DNA of 64,000 nucleotides, taken from contig JAAMPI010000008.1 of the NCBI GenBank assembly GCA_013054445.1, forward strand, positions 1 through 64,000, written 5' to 3'. The position numbers and the translations under genes are program-made. Position 1 is the stretch's first letter. The number at the start of each line of letters is the position of its first letter. Below the pieces are notes generated by a model. That model had not been told where the DNA came from. It ran no database searches and worked only from the letters and a program-made list of their open reading frames with translations. Origin of the DNA: Cudoniella acicularis. Taxonomy: Eukaryota > Ascomycota > Leotiomycetes > Helotiales > Helotiaceae. Positions 21,526 to 33,012 of this stretch are shown here, piece after piece.

Positions 21526-22233
21526 TTTCGTTCTGTCGTATGCTGTAGCAACCGAAGCTGCCCAGCAGAGGGATTTGCAATGGTCGAGGGTATGCGAGTT
21601 GAGAAGTCAAAAGCTGTCTGGTTCGGAGGCTTGTGGGACTTTCAGGTTGACGCGGAGGAGGCTGAACTAATGTCTAGTTTAGAGTAGCGACTCGCAAGGG
21701 TCAAAGCTGACGGGAGAAGGGCGATAACTGAGCAGACTGCGCGCTGCAGTGCTCCTCCGTCGTGCTTGTTCTCAGAGTAGGAGGATTAAAAGTGACGCTG
21801 CGAGTTGTAAGGTTGATGTTGGGCTTAGGACGAGCCCTGGACAAAGAAGCTCGGCAAGCCTTTGGACGGAGCGAGAGCGAGATTCACACGCGATGCGAAT
21901 GGATTATTTAGGATCACACCCAAGTATCACAAGATTCATGTCAGGAACATTCAACTACCACAATCACGAGTCATTTGGCATTGTATCTTTGAACCATGTA
22001 TTTTCTAAAGTCTTTATTGTGATGGCCATTTCTACTATGAATTACGACAAAATTGTTGTCCAGAAACTGTACCATGCCAACATTCATCGTTCTGTAGTTG
22101 CAACCTTCACAGAACTCGACCAGTCATCCGTCTTCAATGGCATCAAATTTTAGTCCCGGTATTAAGCCTTCTCTCCTTTTATTGGGTCATTCGCAGCCGA
22201 CTGGTGTAAAGAGGCTTGTTTCCTACTCTTTAA
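21526..22233. other. intergenic, nothing recognised
   Basis: Promoter of the DUF7918-like gene on the left and 3' flank of a small gene on the right. The open frames here are short and lack protein-like composition. Confidence 0.4.
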
Positions 22234-22548
22234 TTAATTAGCATCTGACGAGAATGGAAGATCAGAGCGCGCAGATGAGATGAAGCTTGGGGAAGGATCA
22301 GACTGTTGAGCTTGATAATTGATTGAATCAACATGAGGTTTCAGTTGGCCGTTCTTAAGGGCAGAAGTTGTAGTCATCAGAATGAAGCAGGAATAATGGA
22401 GAAAGCGTTCAGAGGAACATACCCAAATGAAGTGTCTGTAGCACGTAGCCATGCCAGTAAAGAAGAAAGCAGCTGCAACGGTAGCAAGCAAAGCCGGGGT
22501 TTCTGAAAATCTGTTGTGCTGTGATTCTATTTCCATGTGTTTTGGCAC
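22234..22548 (-). CDS. small single-pass membrane protein, function unknown
   Basis: Two exons, 22548-22423 and 22353-22234, would give 81 aa (77 if the ATG at 22536 is used). The intron has a GTATGT donor and a TTAAG acceptor and joins HFIW to NGQLKPH. One hydrophobic segment, ALLATVAAAFFFTGMA, lies at about residues 19-34, followed by a Ser/Pro-rich polar tail. I do not recognise a family. The gene is divergent from NTF2 with about 216 bp between starts. Without the intron the same frame is open for 104 aa, so splicing is a guess based on composition. Confidence 0.45.
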   Translation of the reverse strand: MPKHMEIESQHNRFSETPALLATVAAAFFFTGMATCYRHFIWVCSSERFLHYSCFILMTTTSALKNGQLKPHVDSINYQAQQSDPSPSFISSARSDLPFSSDAN

Positions 22549-22764
22549 ATTGAATCTAAAAGTGTCCAGGAGAATTCTCAGGCGGGCCTTTTAAAAGCAT
22601 TTCGGCGAATCGCGCTAGGCCAGCGGTCACATGACCATTTCGTCGGGCATTAAATTCCCCCACCAACCTGAACTTCGCATGGAGGGGATACCTAGACAAC
22701 AACACAACAAACCATCTCAACGCAAGAAAATTCCACGAAGAAACCCCGCAACAGTATCGTCAAG

Positions 22765-23539
22765 ATGACCAGTAAGTAAATTCCTTTGCCCGGAATTGGA
22801 ACAATCTCTTACCTTCTATTTTGCAAATGCTCTGGGCTTTGCCATCAAGAACCAAGCTAATTTTATTCTTCCAGACTTCGCAGATGTCGCAAGTGAGTAA
22901 TAATGCTCTATTTGAGATTGACAGAACCATTATGACCCATACATTTGGATTCGAATATCTGCCATGACAAGTTACGGAATTCTTCAAAAGAGGCTGACCG
23001 TTGATTACCAGAACAATTTACGGAGTTCTACTATAATCAGTTCGACCAAGACAGGAAGCAGTTGGCGCCCCTCTACGTGAGTACAAGAAGCCTCTTGCAT
23101 GGACTGGAAGCTTACGCATGCAGCGCGATAACTCTATGTTGACCTTTGAGTCTACTTCGGTCGCTGGCGCTGCTGGTATTGTCGACAAACTTTCCGTGAG
23201 CAAAATTTCTGTCTCAGTTATTCGTTCAATGACTGACTATATTTCTAGAGCCTACACTTCACCAAAGTCAAGCATGCCGTTTCAACTCTCGACGCACAAC
23301 CATCTGGAGAGCACGGTGGAATTCTAATTCTTGTTACTGGAGCCTTATTGGTATGTTGTGCCTGGAGCATCGAATGCGCCTGATATTTGAAGCATATTGG
23401 AACGTGCGCTAAATCATGAATTGTGTAGGTCGATGATGAGCAGAGACCGATGAACTATAGCCAGACATTCCAGCTTCTTCCCGATGGTGCTGGAAGCTAC
23501 TTCATTTTCAACGATATCTTCAAGTTGGTGTTTGGATGA
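22765..23539 (+). CDS. NTF2: nuclear transport factor 2
   Basis: Six tiny exons: 22765-22771, 22875-22892, 23012-23076, 23124-23195, 23249-23350 and 23429-23539. They sum to 124 aa, the usual length of Ntf2. The product reads FADVAKQFTEFYYNQFDQDR near the start, then APLYRDNSMLTFES, VDKLSSLHFTKVKH, and ends with QTFQLLPDGAGSYFIFNDIF. Ntf2 carries RanGDP into the nucleus through FG-nucleoporins and keeps the Ran cycle running. The first exon is 7 nt (ATGACCA), so the initiator is easily missed by gene finders. All donors are canonical GT and all acceptors AG. Confidence 0.96.
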
Positions 23540-24461
23540 CCTGGCGATGTCTTGTGAGGAAGGCATATATGGTACATATGATTGGAGGGGATGGGGCTGA
23601 ATTTGTCTTTTCTGCAAGCATTATACCGACTTTCTATGAACAGAAAGTAGTAAGGGCTACGGAGTAGTGATACATCGAATACAAAGATGATGGATTCCGC
23701 AGCCAATTTTTACTTGATCCAGGTCAAAGAGCTTATTTCTGTTTCCAATGGCTGAGATCGATCGCATTACTCGGCCAAACCATCATCGTTCATGGTGATG
23801 CGTGCCTATGGGCTGAAGTTCTCCAGGCTTCCAGATTGCATGCAAATTGATTCTAATACCAAGGAGGCTTTGGACTCTCGGAGACGCGAAGATATTAACC
23901 ATACTTCCCTCCTGATTATCTAGAACCGTTGACAACAATCTTTTAGAATCATCTCCGGTGTCTGTCACAGTGAATGTATCGAGGAAAAGGAAAATCTTCG
24001 TATTTCAGGGGTTGAGTTGATATTTCTATATTTGAATAATTGTGCATCGCAAACTTTGCAATTAGCGGCGGAAAACAGTCGTCAGAACAGATTGTGGAGA
24101 GGCGATCGGGTCGTAATTGTGGCCATCTGATCATGGTCAAGAGTACTTTTTTTATTGTAAAGGTGTTGCCTAGGTAGGGGTCAGCATCAGCCTCAGCTTG
24201 CGACGGCGCTAGCGAAAGTTGCCAAACATCTCTCGGATAGACACGTACTTTATTTAACTGCAAGAGCAACTCCAAAAGAGCTACGTCCTCCACACAACCA
24301 AAACTTCCGCTACGATCTAAAATCTTTCACCCATCCCTCTTCAGCACCCCAAAACTTCCGAATCCTATCAAAGCCAGAACACAAGCTTAAGCTGCGAGGG
24401 CGCATTGAAGCTCAATCCACCTCCACATTCAACAAAGCAAAGCCATCCCTGAGTCGCAAAT
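23540..24461. other. intergenic between NTF2 and TVP18, nothing recognised
   Basis: NTF2 3' flank and TVP18 promoter. A minus-strand frame at 23949-24293 is open but ends in low-complexity sequence and has no domain I know. Confidence 0.4.
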
Positions 24462-25213
24462 ATGACGATCGCCGAGGAGTTCGCGACGCGGAACTTCAGT
24501 GAGCACAGTCTCTAGATTCATTTAAGTATGTACTTTGGCTAATCCTGATTTATAGGTATTTACGGACAGTGGTAAGCAAACCATCATTTTGCGACCCCTT
24601 AGATTTGTCTCAAGCTCTCGAACTTGGGCAATCAATCAACCCATTATTTGCAATGCATAGCGCTCCTATTACGTGTTCGAGCTTCGATCGAAAATCAGAA
24701 AGCGCCTCCTTGGCCTCTCACGCCTGAGCTATAATTCACTAAGCAATGCTGACGGCGCGGCTGATGACAGGACCGGCGTGTTGTGCATATTCTTGTGCTT
24801 CGCCCTTGGAATCTCGCATCTCTTCCACGTTAGCATCCTGATTCTTTTCGGTGCTCTATGCCTGTAAGAAAGTGCCACCCCAGTTTCGTGGCGCTGCTAA
24901 CAATTACATAGTGCGAGCTCCTTCATCATCATCTTCATCGAAATCCCTCTTCTCCTCCGTATCTGCCCTACCTCATCGAAATTCGATACCTTTTATGCGA
25001 CGCTTTACAACCAATTATATGCGTGCCGGAATCTACCTTGTTATGGGCATTGTACAATGGCTTAGTCTTATTAATTCGGCAACTAGTCTTATTGCTGCAG
25101 CTGTCATGCTGACATTGGCTGCCTCTTTTTATGCTCTGGCAGGAATCAAGGGACAGGGATTCGTGGGGAGCAAGACTCTTGGTGGCCAAGGGGTTGCCCA
25201 AATGATTATTTAA
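24462..25213 (+). CDS. TVP18: Golgi membrane protein Tvp18
   Basis: Exons 24462-24498, 24556-24571 (16 nt), 24771-24863 and 24912-25213. The protein starts MTIAEEFATRNFSIYGQW and has four membrane segments, with VLCIFLCFALGISHLF, SSFIIIFIEIPLLLRICP, YLVMGIVQWLSLI and SLIAAAVMLTLAASFYAL. It ends GFVGSKTLGGQGVAQMII, an almost invariant fungal Tvp18 tail. Tvp18 is a late-Golgi/Tlg2-vesicle protein of unknown biochemical role. In exon 4 the run TTTT at 24991-24994 breaks the frame; three T's give 148 aa and join KFDTF to MRRFTTNYMRA as the family expects. See findings. The rest is intact. Confidence 0.9.
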
Positions 25214-26761
25214 GGCTTCGGGGAGGAAATGCCGGATTTACGACTACGGGGTAGTGTTCGAGGGACATAGGATAGGCTGACCTTTCCGGGGCCTGGATGG
25301 AAGTGTATATTTTCGAAGGGCTCGGGTATTAAAGAATGAAGAGAGCATGAAGTTTGGGGTTTGGCGTTCGGGGTTTGAGGTTGGTTGATTCTGGCTGTAT
25401 CATGACTTTCTACGGTTGGAGCTTTCGACTATAATGTACCTTTATACCTCTTGTCCATGTGTTACTTTCTCTCTGGAGGCCGTCGAGGAGGTATCTGGGG
25501 AGCAGGTTATATTGCCGGCACTCTGCCGGGTTCCTTGAAAGTACTGAATCAAAGTCACGAGTGCTTCACTCCTCCACGACTCACTTCATTGAGCACGTCA
25601 CCAAGAGTTCTGGGGACGTAAGGTGAGCTATGATAGAAAATTTGATTGGCAGCAGTCTAAAACCCATGACCGTTGCGGGGGAAGCCAGGAAGAATTTGAG
25701 GTAGCACTACTGCAGGTTCACCAACCACGTGAACTTTGGCTTTTTCTATGGCTTCTTAGATTGTGGTCATTATTAACGGCATCCCGAAAGTGTTCAATTG
25801 ATGTCGTGGGGAAAAGGGCCACGGAGATGGGAAACTGAGATTTTTCTGTTGAGTGATTTCTCGTATGTGCTGCTGATCACGGCTGAAATTAATGGCTCAG
25901 GACATGTGAGGATGCAGCAAGAAAGTCTTGTCGCCATTCGATCACGATGTTCTGGATCAATGGTGGGGCTGTTAGAGGGGCGTCGGACGAAGTCTCCCCC
26001 TGCAAAAATACCTCGCGGCAGGGGCCTATCACGCTGAGGGATTTCAAAGACTTTGAGGCCATCTCCAATCAGCTCAGCTATAGGGGCGCTGAGGGGCAAG
26101 CGATCTCGCGCATTGCAGAGGGAAGTCGCTTGTTCTGACTTGGCTTGGGTCGACTTGGATCAACTTGGATGGAGTGAATGTGTCGATTCATGGAAGTGTG
26201 TGGAAATGCCCTGGCGGCTTTAGCTCTGTGACGGAATGATCTTAGCGGACTGACCACCTACACATAGAACTGGATACCAAGGTTCTCCCATTCCCCTAAT
26301 AAATGCTTTGCACCACCACGGCTTCGATGGTCTCTATCACACGCAGCAGACCCGTCCTTTAACCTCCATCTAAAAGTGAGTTCTCCCTTTCGTTCAGCAT
26401 TCAGCCCGATGGTGTTCCGGGATTGGTCTCGCCTCCAGATGTTCTACAAAGGTGTTCACTGAGCGGTCTGTATCACGACCTGCTTGCAGCGCTCCGGCAG
26501 TGCACCTTCTGGGCCTTCTCCTCTATTGGACTATTGGCACGGTGTTATCACGTTGTCAGCATGCCACCTGGGAGTTGATAACAGCTGCAGATCACCCCTG
26601 GAAATCACAATTAGTCTTTATGCTCTCTATTTACCCTTCGTCGACTCGCATTGGCTGTTGCGTGGCTTGCTTCAGATTTTAGACCGAGTAGAGCAGTCAC
26701 TAACAAGAAGATAGAAGAGAAATCCCCTCGATTACTCTTCTACACCTCAAGCACCTACACA
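25214..26761. other. 1.5-kb intergenic region upstream of AIM21
   Basis: TVP18 3' flank and a long AIM21 promoter/5' UTR. No repeat or RNA gene was recognised. A minus-strand frame at 25794-26099 overlaps plus-strand open frames of similar size and is not supported. Confidence 0.4.
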
Positions 26762-29700
26762 ATGTCGACCGCAATGCCTCAGATTCCACCTCGCCCTACT
26801 CGCGCCCAGAAGGATGCCTCAAGCGTGAGTAGTTCTCTGGGCAGCGAATTACCCAAAATTCCTCCTCGCCCAGCTGGCCGTCGTCCTGACCGCTCAATCT
26901 CTCCCCAACGAGAGAGCTATGCTCGATCGCCCCTCAACGAAACTCCCTTCCTTTCGAATCAAGCCAAATCTTCCCTCAGCAATAATAACACGGCCAATGC
27001 TCTTAGCTCAGATCTGCCACCTCGTCCTCCGAGTGTCGTTCTTCCTTCCCTTGGGCAGGAAGGGACTGAGTACGCCGAGGTCTTTGGAGCTCCCGAGGAG
27101 CTAGGCACATCCCCTACACAAACAAGAAATATCTCCAATGACCTCAAACTCCATGCTCCCAAACCATCTCTGCCAGGATCTTCTGCCAAGCAGAGAGTTT
27201 CAACCGTTACTCGAACAGACTCAGGACAAGCCGCAGCTTTCGGCATTGGAAATGCAACCACAGATGACAAGGACCCCGCGTCTCGACCGCTAAAGGCTAA
27301 GGCTAGCTTTGCCAGCCAGACTTCCAACAGCACTGAGCGTCCACCATCAAGTGCTGACAGCGAGCATGGCATACCTGAGATTGGCCAGCGCGTTCCAATG
27401 TACCCAAATGCTGGAGATGTGCAAGCCCCATCTCCGGCTCCATTTCCTCAGCCGTACGCCCCTGGCGTGGGCTTCCACAATGACGGTTCAAAACCCAGAC
27501 ATCATGGCCGGAAACTCAGTGCCCGCGATAACGATATGCCACTCGAGGCCTATGGCAGACATGGTCACCAGGTACTCCCTCACGATCGTTTCGAAAAGGC
27601 ATACTACGAGAAGCGCCCAGAGCTTTTCAAGAAAGAGCTTGGTCAATATGGAGAAGGCCGGCCAGAATGGGCTATGAGCAGTGAGGATTTGAATAAAATT
27701 GTTCGAGATACAGCCAGCAGGGGTGCTGGACTTGGTAAGGGACACAGTTGTGCAATTTGCACATGAAGGACCGGAAGAATCTAATATAATCTAGGAACGT
27801 CGCCAGCGGTAATGGGGACCCCAACCGAGCAGGTCGGATTTCAAGCATCTGAGGAATATGCCTCACGAATGTCTTCACCTCGACCCCAGTCTTCAAGCTT
27901 CACTATCGCTCATTCAAATACGTCTCAGACGCATGTTGAGTCTCCTTTGAGAAAGGAATCTTTCCAAGCAGATGTCACGGGAAAGAATGAATTCGAAAGC
28001 ACACTTTCAAGAAGCCTCGACGCACCCTCTGATACAGCTTTAGAGAGTGAGGTTGAGGATGACGATGTAATTCATGTCGACCCAGCACGCCGCGTTAGCA
28101 GGATTTACGGGGGTGATGCTCATCTTGATTCTACCGAAGATCTGGGGCCCAACACTGGTCATGGGGGGGAAGAGGATGGAATTCATGATGAGCTTGGCTA
28201 TTCCGCTCCTATCTTGGCTTCTGATGAAGTTGCAAAAGAGCCATTTGGCTGGGAGCTTCAACCCGCTGTGTCGCCACTGAATGATCGTACAGGGAGCGAA
28301 TCGGGCTTCTATTATCATAAATCTACTAGCCAGTCCAGTCTTAATGGCAGTAGACCATCGAGTAGACCAGGAAGTATTCACGGTAATGTCCCCGGTCTTC
28401 GCTTGCCTTCTGACTCGATGAAACTGGAAGATTTGGAAGAGTATGAGCCGTTGTTTCCGGAGGAAGAAAAGAATGCTATCAAGGAGAAGCCATTGACGAC
28501 GGCTGACAGGCTGAAACGACCCGAGTTGAAGAACCGCAAGTTTCCGAGCCAGGATATCTGGGAAGACACACCAAACAGCTTGCAGTACACGGCGACTGTC
28601 TCAACCCCACAATTACCTGAAGAAACGGAAGCAACAAAAGAAGTTTCTGAAGAAACCCCCGAGAAGGCTTTCGCCAGGAGACAGGAAGAGCTAGCGGAGA
28701 AAGAATACAGTGACTCAAACAGTTTCCTCTACCAAGAGAAGAAGCCATGGGAGAAGAAAGCTCACCTTGTTACGGAAACAAGACCTGGAATGAAGCAACG
28801 CTTCCCCAGTCGTGACATCTGGGAGGACACCCCTGACAGTCTCCAGCTACAAACAACGGTTGCCGGACCTCAATCAGCTGAAAAAGAGGCGCTAAATCCA
28901 CCCGAGGATCACTCTGCCACGGGTGCAGTCGCTGATCAGGACAAGACTGCGGCTAGCTTGCCTCTTAGTAGTGAGGAAGGGCGTGCTACTACAGGCGTAG
29001 CAGGAACCACGAAACCACACATTCCTGCTCGCCCCACAAAGTCTAAGTTGTCAGAGTCACCCGAGAAATCGCAACCTCCAATCCCGGAACGCCCAGCGCG
29101 ACAACGCCAGGCACCAGGAACGGATACAACCTCACCTGCGTTACCCATCAAAGCAAAGCCTCAAGTCCCAGCTCGCCCTTCAAAACCACTGGCGCGCGAA
29201 TCATCTGAAAACATCCCCCTATCCCAAGTAGCGTCTAACTCATCAGCAAAATCAGTCGGATCTGATCAAGGTGCCGCTGCAGCCGCAAAACCAAAACCAC
29301 CAGTTCCTTCAAGACCAATTGGAAGTAAAATCGCTGCTCTTCAAGGCGGCTTTATGTCGGACCTCAACAAACGTTTGCAACTCGGTCCTCAAGCACCCAA
29401 AAAGGAAGAGCCCGCACCAGAACAGGCTGAAGTAGAGAAAGAGAAAGTCCCCTTAGCGGACGCTAGAAAAGGAAGAGCACGAGGTCCCGCTCGGAGAGCT
29501 CCCGCAAAGAGTCCTTCACCTGGTGCTGTCGCCGCTCCAGCTGTGGAAAAACCTAGTACTTTGACCTTCTCAATGCCTTCGACGCTTTGGGAGATTGACC
29601 CAGAAGAAGACCAATTACATGTTGTTACAGAAAAAGAAGAGATCGCTGCACCACCTACAAAGACATCTCAATCAGAGACACCAACTCTTACCACCAATAC

Positions 29701-29986
29701 AGCAGAGCAATCGCTACATGAACCAGATGAAATTTCCGCTGATGCTGAAAAATTATCTTCATTACCTTCAGTAACTGAGGACTTGCATCCACAAAAGCTA
29801 GAAGAGGCACAAACGGTGACAGTGGCAACCGAATCAAGTGGTAATAATCACGATCATGAGCCAGTCAAGGCAAGCGATGAGCCAACGATTATTCCAAAGG
29901 ACAATCCTGCGCCTGAGGCTCTTGAGGAGGAAGATTTGTCTGCGTCAATCGCCACATTGAAACCTGAGGATGAGAATGTAGATTAG
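26762..29986 (+). CDS. AIM21: Aim21-like actin patch protein
   Basis: Two exons, 26762-27734 and 27795-29986, encode 1054 aa. The protein is disordered and rich in proline motifs (PQIPPRPTR, KIPPRPAGRR, DLPPRPPS, HIPARPTK, KPPVPSRPIG) that would bind SH3 domains. Two copies of an FPS-DIWEDTP-SLQ module lie at about residues 590 and 675. The block SKIAALQGGFMSDLNKRLQLG marks the Aim21 family; in yeast Aim21, with Tda2, regulates barbed-end actin assembly at endocytic patches and binds capping protein. Adjacent genes are unrelated. The ATG at 26762 follows CACA and opens the proline motif series; the upstream open frame from 26651 is not needed. Confidence 0.85.
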
Positions 29987-30050
29987 ATGATAGGATCTTT
30001 GAATCCTGGTTAGTGTTAGTATGTGATACACAAATACGAAGGCGTTCGTT

Positions 30051-30061
30051 CCCCCCCCCCC
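30051..30061 (+). repeat. C11 homopolymer between convergent genes
   Basis: Eleven C in a row inside the 130-bp gap between the AIM21 stop (29986) and the stop of the dynamin-like gene (30117). It is a simple repeat in the shared 3' region; its length is likely to vary between isolates or to be misassembled. Confidence 0.9.
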
Positions 30062-30116
30062 GCAGGCTCTACTATACTTGAATAGAAGTGACGCAAAGGG
30101 GTTTTTTAGAGTTTGA

Positions 30117-33012
30117 TTAGTAGAGTTTCCACCCCCTCCCCAGCCTCTCAATTCTCTCCTCACTCTCCTTCCTCTGCTCCACGATATTCTCATCTTCACC
30201 CGCCAGCTCCTCAATCTCCTGCTCACTCAGCCCTAACAGAAAATCTTGGTTTAATCCCAGCAGTGGGCCGGAGGGGGAGAAAAGGAAGGGCTCAAGGATG
30301 TTGTGTGTTAGGTTGTGGATGAAGTTTTGTATGGAGACCTGTGGGGGAGGTGTTAGTTTGTGATGGGTGGGAGAAGGAGGGGTGGTAGAAATGGGGAGAA
30401 AGGGAGAAGAAGAGGGGATAGGGATAGGGGGACGAACCTCATAATAAGCCCTCAAAAGATCATGCACCTCATCCTCCACATTCCTCACACTCAAACTATG
30501 ACACTCCTCAAACAGCATCCCCAGATGCGCCTGATCCACAACCGCCCAATCCCTATACGCTTCCGGCCCCACCGCCAACCTCGGCGCGTCCTGGTCACCT
30601 AACAGTCCCATGATGAACCCTAGAGAAGGAACTTTGGCTCTATATCGCGCGACGGCGTTTTCGAATCGCTTCATTTGCGCTTCGCGGACGTAGGCTTTGA
30701 ATTGAGGGTTGCAGGTTTGGAGGGCCATGTTTTGATTCCTGTCACACAGTTCGTCTAGTTTCTGGAGGACGTCTTGGCGTGATTGTTCTGCGAATTTCAA
30801 AAGGTAGGCCTCAAGACCAGTGCGGACGCGGTCCGTCGCGCCAACATTCTTACACGCGAGGTGGAAAACATCGAGTGCGACGGAAGTGGTGAGGTCCACG
30901 ACGCGCTGGATGTGTATCTCGGCAATGGAGTGCCATTTTGTGGTTTGCGTGCGCCAAAGGGGGCGTAGGACGGAGGGGTTGAGCATCCCGGGTAATTCTT
31001 CGCCGCGGTTGGTGAGGAGTTCGCGCCGGATTTCGGCGTAGAGGGGGTGGAGTTTGGTTTTGGGTTGGGAGTGGGACTGTGAGTTGGGGGATCTGTGGAT
31101 GGATTTTCGGGCGGGGGAGGCGGACGGGGTTAGGAGGCCCGACATGTACCCGTGGCCCTGGTTGCGGTTGTGGCGGGTTGGGCGAGAGGCGCGAAGGTCG
31201 GGTGTGTTGAGGTTCTGCTCCTGTTATAATGAGGATGTTTCTTTGATGAGAAGGGGAAGGCTGAGCTTACAACGACCACTCGATTGTCATCGGGTTCCGA
31301 ATCCGAATCCTCTTCATCAACAGGAATCTCCACATCATCTCCTATCTCCAGAAATTTGTGCCGAAAGCCACAGCTTATAATTTCAGTAGAAAACTGTTCC
31401 GTAGCTTGCACAGCCAAACCACGAAGTTTCATACTATCAGACGGAAGCTCACTAGGTGATCTCAGCGTCTGAAGTGCCAACGTCTGGAAACGGCCAACGA
31501 TTTCCATAAGGTAAGAAAGTTTTTGCGAATGGCTGGTTCGGGGCTCCCCGAATGAACGACGGTGAACTTTTTCGGTTTCTAGTAGTCGAGTGACGGTATT
31601 GAGCATGCTGGGGAAGGCATCACGGATGCGTTTGCATAGGAGGTTGGCGAGGTGTTTTTTCAGCATTACGGTGCCGCGCTGCTGGGAGGGAATTTCGGTC
31701 CAAGGGTCTTTGTTGAATGTAGATTCTTCTTCTTCTTCGCGGTTGAAGGTAGCGGAGGCTTTGGGACCACGATTTTGAACGACGAACCAGCGGACGGTCT
31801 TGTCGGCGATGCCGTCTCGATCGTTCACGTGTTTTACAATCTGCGACCTGTAAGCAATGTGTTGAATTACGGGGGAAAGTACTTACATCTGCTGGGTTAT
31901 CCGATCTATCACACTTCGTGAAAACTCCAACCAGCCGTGAGCTGTCAACATTGCTGGCCAAGGGGAGAATTTGCTCGTTTGAGATGTCACCTGATGCATC
32001 TGCAACACATCTAGGCCAACGATTAGCAAGGCATCTTAGTTAGAAACTGAAATCCTCACATGATGATATTCTCTGGCTTCTTCATATACGATGTCACCAT
32101 CTTTGTAACACCATCCATTTCTCGCCTCGAAACTCTCCTGACTGGGGCACTGAAGACACCAGGAAGATCCAAAATGCCAAAGTGAGAGCGTTTGGGACCA
32201 GAAAGTTCAATTTTCAGGACCTTGCTCGAGTAATTCCTGTCTTCTGAGGCATGAGGAGAGTGAATGCCCATCGCTTCTTTTGCCTAAAAGGGGGTTAAAA
32301 AAATCGTCTAGAAGAGAATGATTGCTACTAACCTCATTAATAAGATCCTCGAAAGCTTCAGCTGTCATAGATGTCATGTTCTTCCTGAAATCCTTTGTTC
32401 TAGCATCATCCTCTCGATTAGAGAATGGATTGACATCACCCTGCTCAATCGTTGCCTGAACCATATCGGTTGTGCCTGGGCGAGTTCGTCGAGATATAAT
32501 ACGCATGGCGAATTGAGTGCAAAGTCTGCTTCCGACCGGGAATGGGATATCGGTCAAGCTTTGTAACAGAGATGACTTTCCGGCGGATTGCTTTCCAACG
32601 ATTACAAGCTGAGAAAATTAGCATAGTTTCATCCGAGAAGGTGGAGTGACGTACTTGAGGTAAATCAAGGTCCTGCCCTGCACCACATCTTCGAAGTTGA
32701 TCTACAGAAAATTAGATTAGCAAAGGCACTTCTCAAAGAGATTCAAGCAAAGGACATACCAATTGAATCAAACAAAATACGACTGCTCTCGTTGCTGAAT
32801 GGATCTTCGCTGAGAATGGTGTTGGTGGATTTATTTGGGCTACTCTCCTCAGTCTCCTCTGGACTGGATTCATAGTCCTCCTCTTCCGATTGGGCTTCTT
32901 CCACGGGCTCCGCCTCGACCTTTCTCCTTGAAGTTTCGATGACTGGTGACTCCGGGTCACTGTCAACGGTTGGAACGCGTCCTCGCCTGGAGGTAGTCTG
33001 GAAGCTCAACAT
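30117..33012 (-). CDS. dynamin-superfamily GTPase
   Basis: Eight exons: 33012-32760, 32701-32655, 32608-32333, 32283-32060, 32010-31887, 31840-31271, 31220-30438 and 30338-30117, total 832 aa. After an acidic, Ser-rich N-terminal tail of about 80 residues comes the GTPase domain: P-loop IVGKQSAGKSSLLQSL, switch/G2 region with RPGTT, G3 LDLPGVF and G4 FTKCD. The middle/stalk region follows, and the GED is at the C-terminus (SVRNVEDEVHDLLRAYYEV, then SIQNFIHNLTHNIL). There is no PH or proline-rich domain, so it is of the fungal Mx/Vps1-like dynamin-related type rather than classical dynamin. Vps1 and Dnm1 have different inserts, so the exact role is open. All splice joins keep frame. Confidence 0.9.

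Noticed and set aside
25794..26099. 101-aa minus-strand frame opposite plus-strand frames of similar size
   Set aside because: Both strands are open by chance; no motif and no exon partner.
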